Below, in pieces: positions 5,569-5,774 of a stretch of DNA of 5,774 nt. The notes beneath the pieces were generated by a model. The model saw nothing but the letters and a program-made list of their open reading frames with translations. It made no database searches and had not been told where the DNA came from. Every line of letters begins with the position of its first letter. Within the stretch, counting starts at the first letter, position 1. Origin of the DNA: an uncultured Collinsella sp. (GTDB lineage: Bacteria > Actinomycetota > Coriobacteriia > Coriobacteriales > Coriobacteriaceae); the NCBI GenBank assembly GCA_900551605.1, contig URWS01000110.1, forward strand, positions 1-5,774, read 5' to 3'. A program made the translations under genes and the position numbers.

Positions 5569-5774
5569 CAGAAGCAGCTCCCTGTGCGCAATCTACACAG
5601 AGATATTCCTCTTTTTGCGATAGTGCCCACGCTACGGCCCTGGACGTAGATCCGATTTGCGTGCAGCAGAGGGGATTATGCCAGCTCGAACCAAGGTTTT
5701 CAAGCTCGTCCCACAAATATATATAGGTTTATGGAGCATTGGGCTCCGTTTACGGATTGCTCTGTATTTATGCT
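5569..5774. other. Intergenic end of window, no supported gene
   Basis: This stretch runs from upstream of the rpmB promoter to the window edge. On the plus strand an open frame starts at ATG 5678 and runs off the end (about 32 codons), behind AGAGGGG with only a three-base gap. Its peptide resembles no family I know. A weak plus-strand promoter-like pair, TTTTCA (5697-5702) and TATATA (5720-5725) with 17-base spacing, may serve a gene beyond the window. A 5-bp GGAGC/GCTCC hairpin (5733-5747) lacks a T tract. No tRNA or riboswitch is apparent. Confidence 0.35.

Noticed and set aside
5678..5774. Partial plus-strand open frame running off the right edge.
   Set aside because: It has only 32 codons, poor ribosome-site spacing and no recognisable family. 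A promoter-like sequence lies inside it. It cannot be excluded without sequence beyond the window.

Overview
The window looks like the end of an assembled contig from a GC-rich Gram-positive gut anaerobe. A Coriobacteriia member such as Collinsella fits best. This assignment is an inference from three things: strong AAGGAGG-type ribosome sites in a high-GC genome, a long fermentative AdhE, and a zinc-ribbon (four-cysteine) ribosomal protein L28. No rRNA is present to confirm it. The first 46 bases are not genomic. They are an untrimmed Illumina Nextera adapter (end of P5, an 8-base i5 index, then the Read 1 transposon adapter), so the left gene is cut by the library fragment end.

Layout, left to right: (1) the C-terminal end of prolyl-tRNA synthetase (proS, + strand) with a strong intrinsic terminator. 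(2) A second terminator, facing the other way, for a convergent minus-strand APH-fold small-molecule kinase of unknown substrate. (3) Upstream of the kinase on the same strand, after an 87-base gap holding a GC-rich hairpin, a complete adhE encoding the bifunctional acetaldehyde/alcohol dehydrogenase that turns acetyl-CoA into ethanol and reoxidises two NADH. Its promoter region has an extended -10 inside a small inverted repeat and, further upstream, a perfect 12-bp palindrome. (4) A 1.05-kb mobile element: an intact REP-associated-type Y1 (HUH) transposase gene between two 53-bp inverted copies of a structured repeat. (5) rpmB (L28) on the minus strand with its own terminator and an extended -10 promoter. 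(6) About 200 bases to the window end with no gene I can support.

The housekeeping genes are ordinary. The most interesting part is the transposase unit. Each end carries two direct copies of an 18-base unit (consensus CACTCATTGGGGACAGAC) with a 33-base period. Between them is an ATGAGTG that can pair with the CACTCAT either before or after it, so each end can fold into two mutually exclusive hairpins. The two ends are inverted relative to each other, which is not the usual arrangement of IS200/IS605 ends and recalls REP/REPIN arrays. The element sits between the rpmB terminator and the adhE upstream region, with its right repeat only three bases from the terminator stem.
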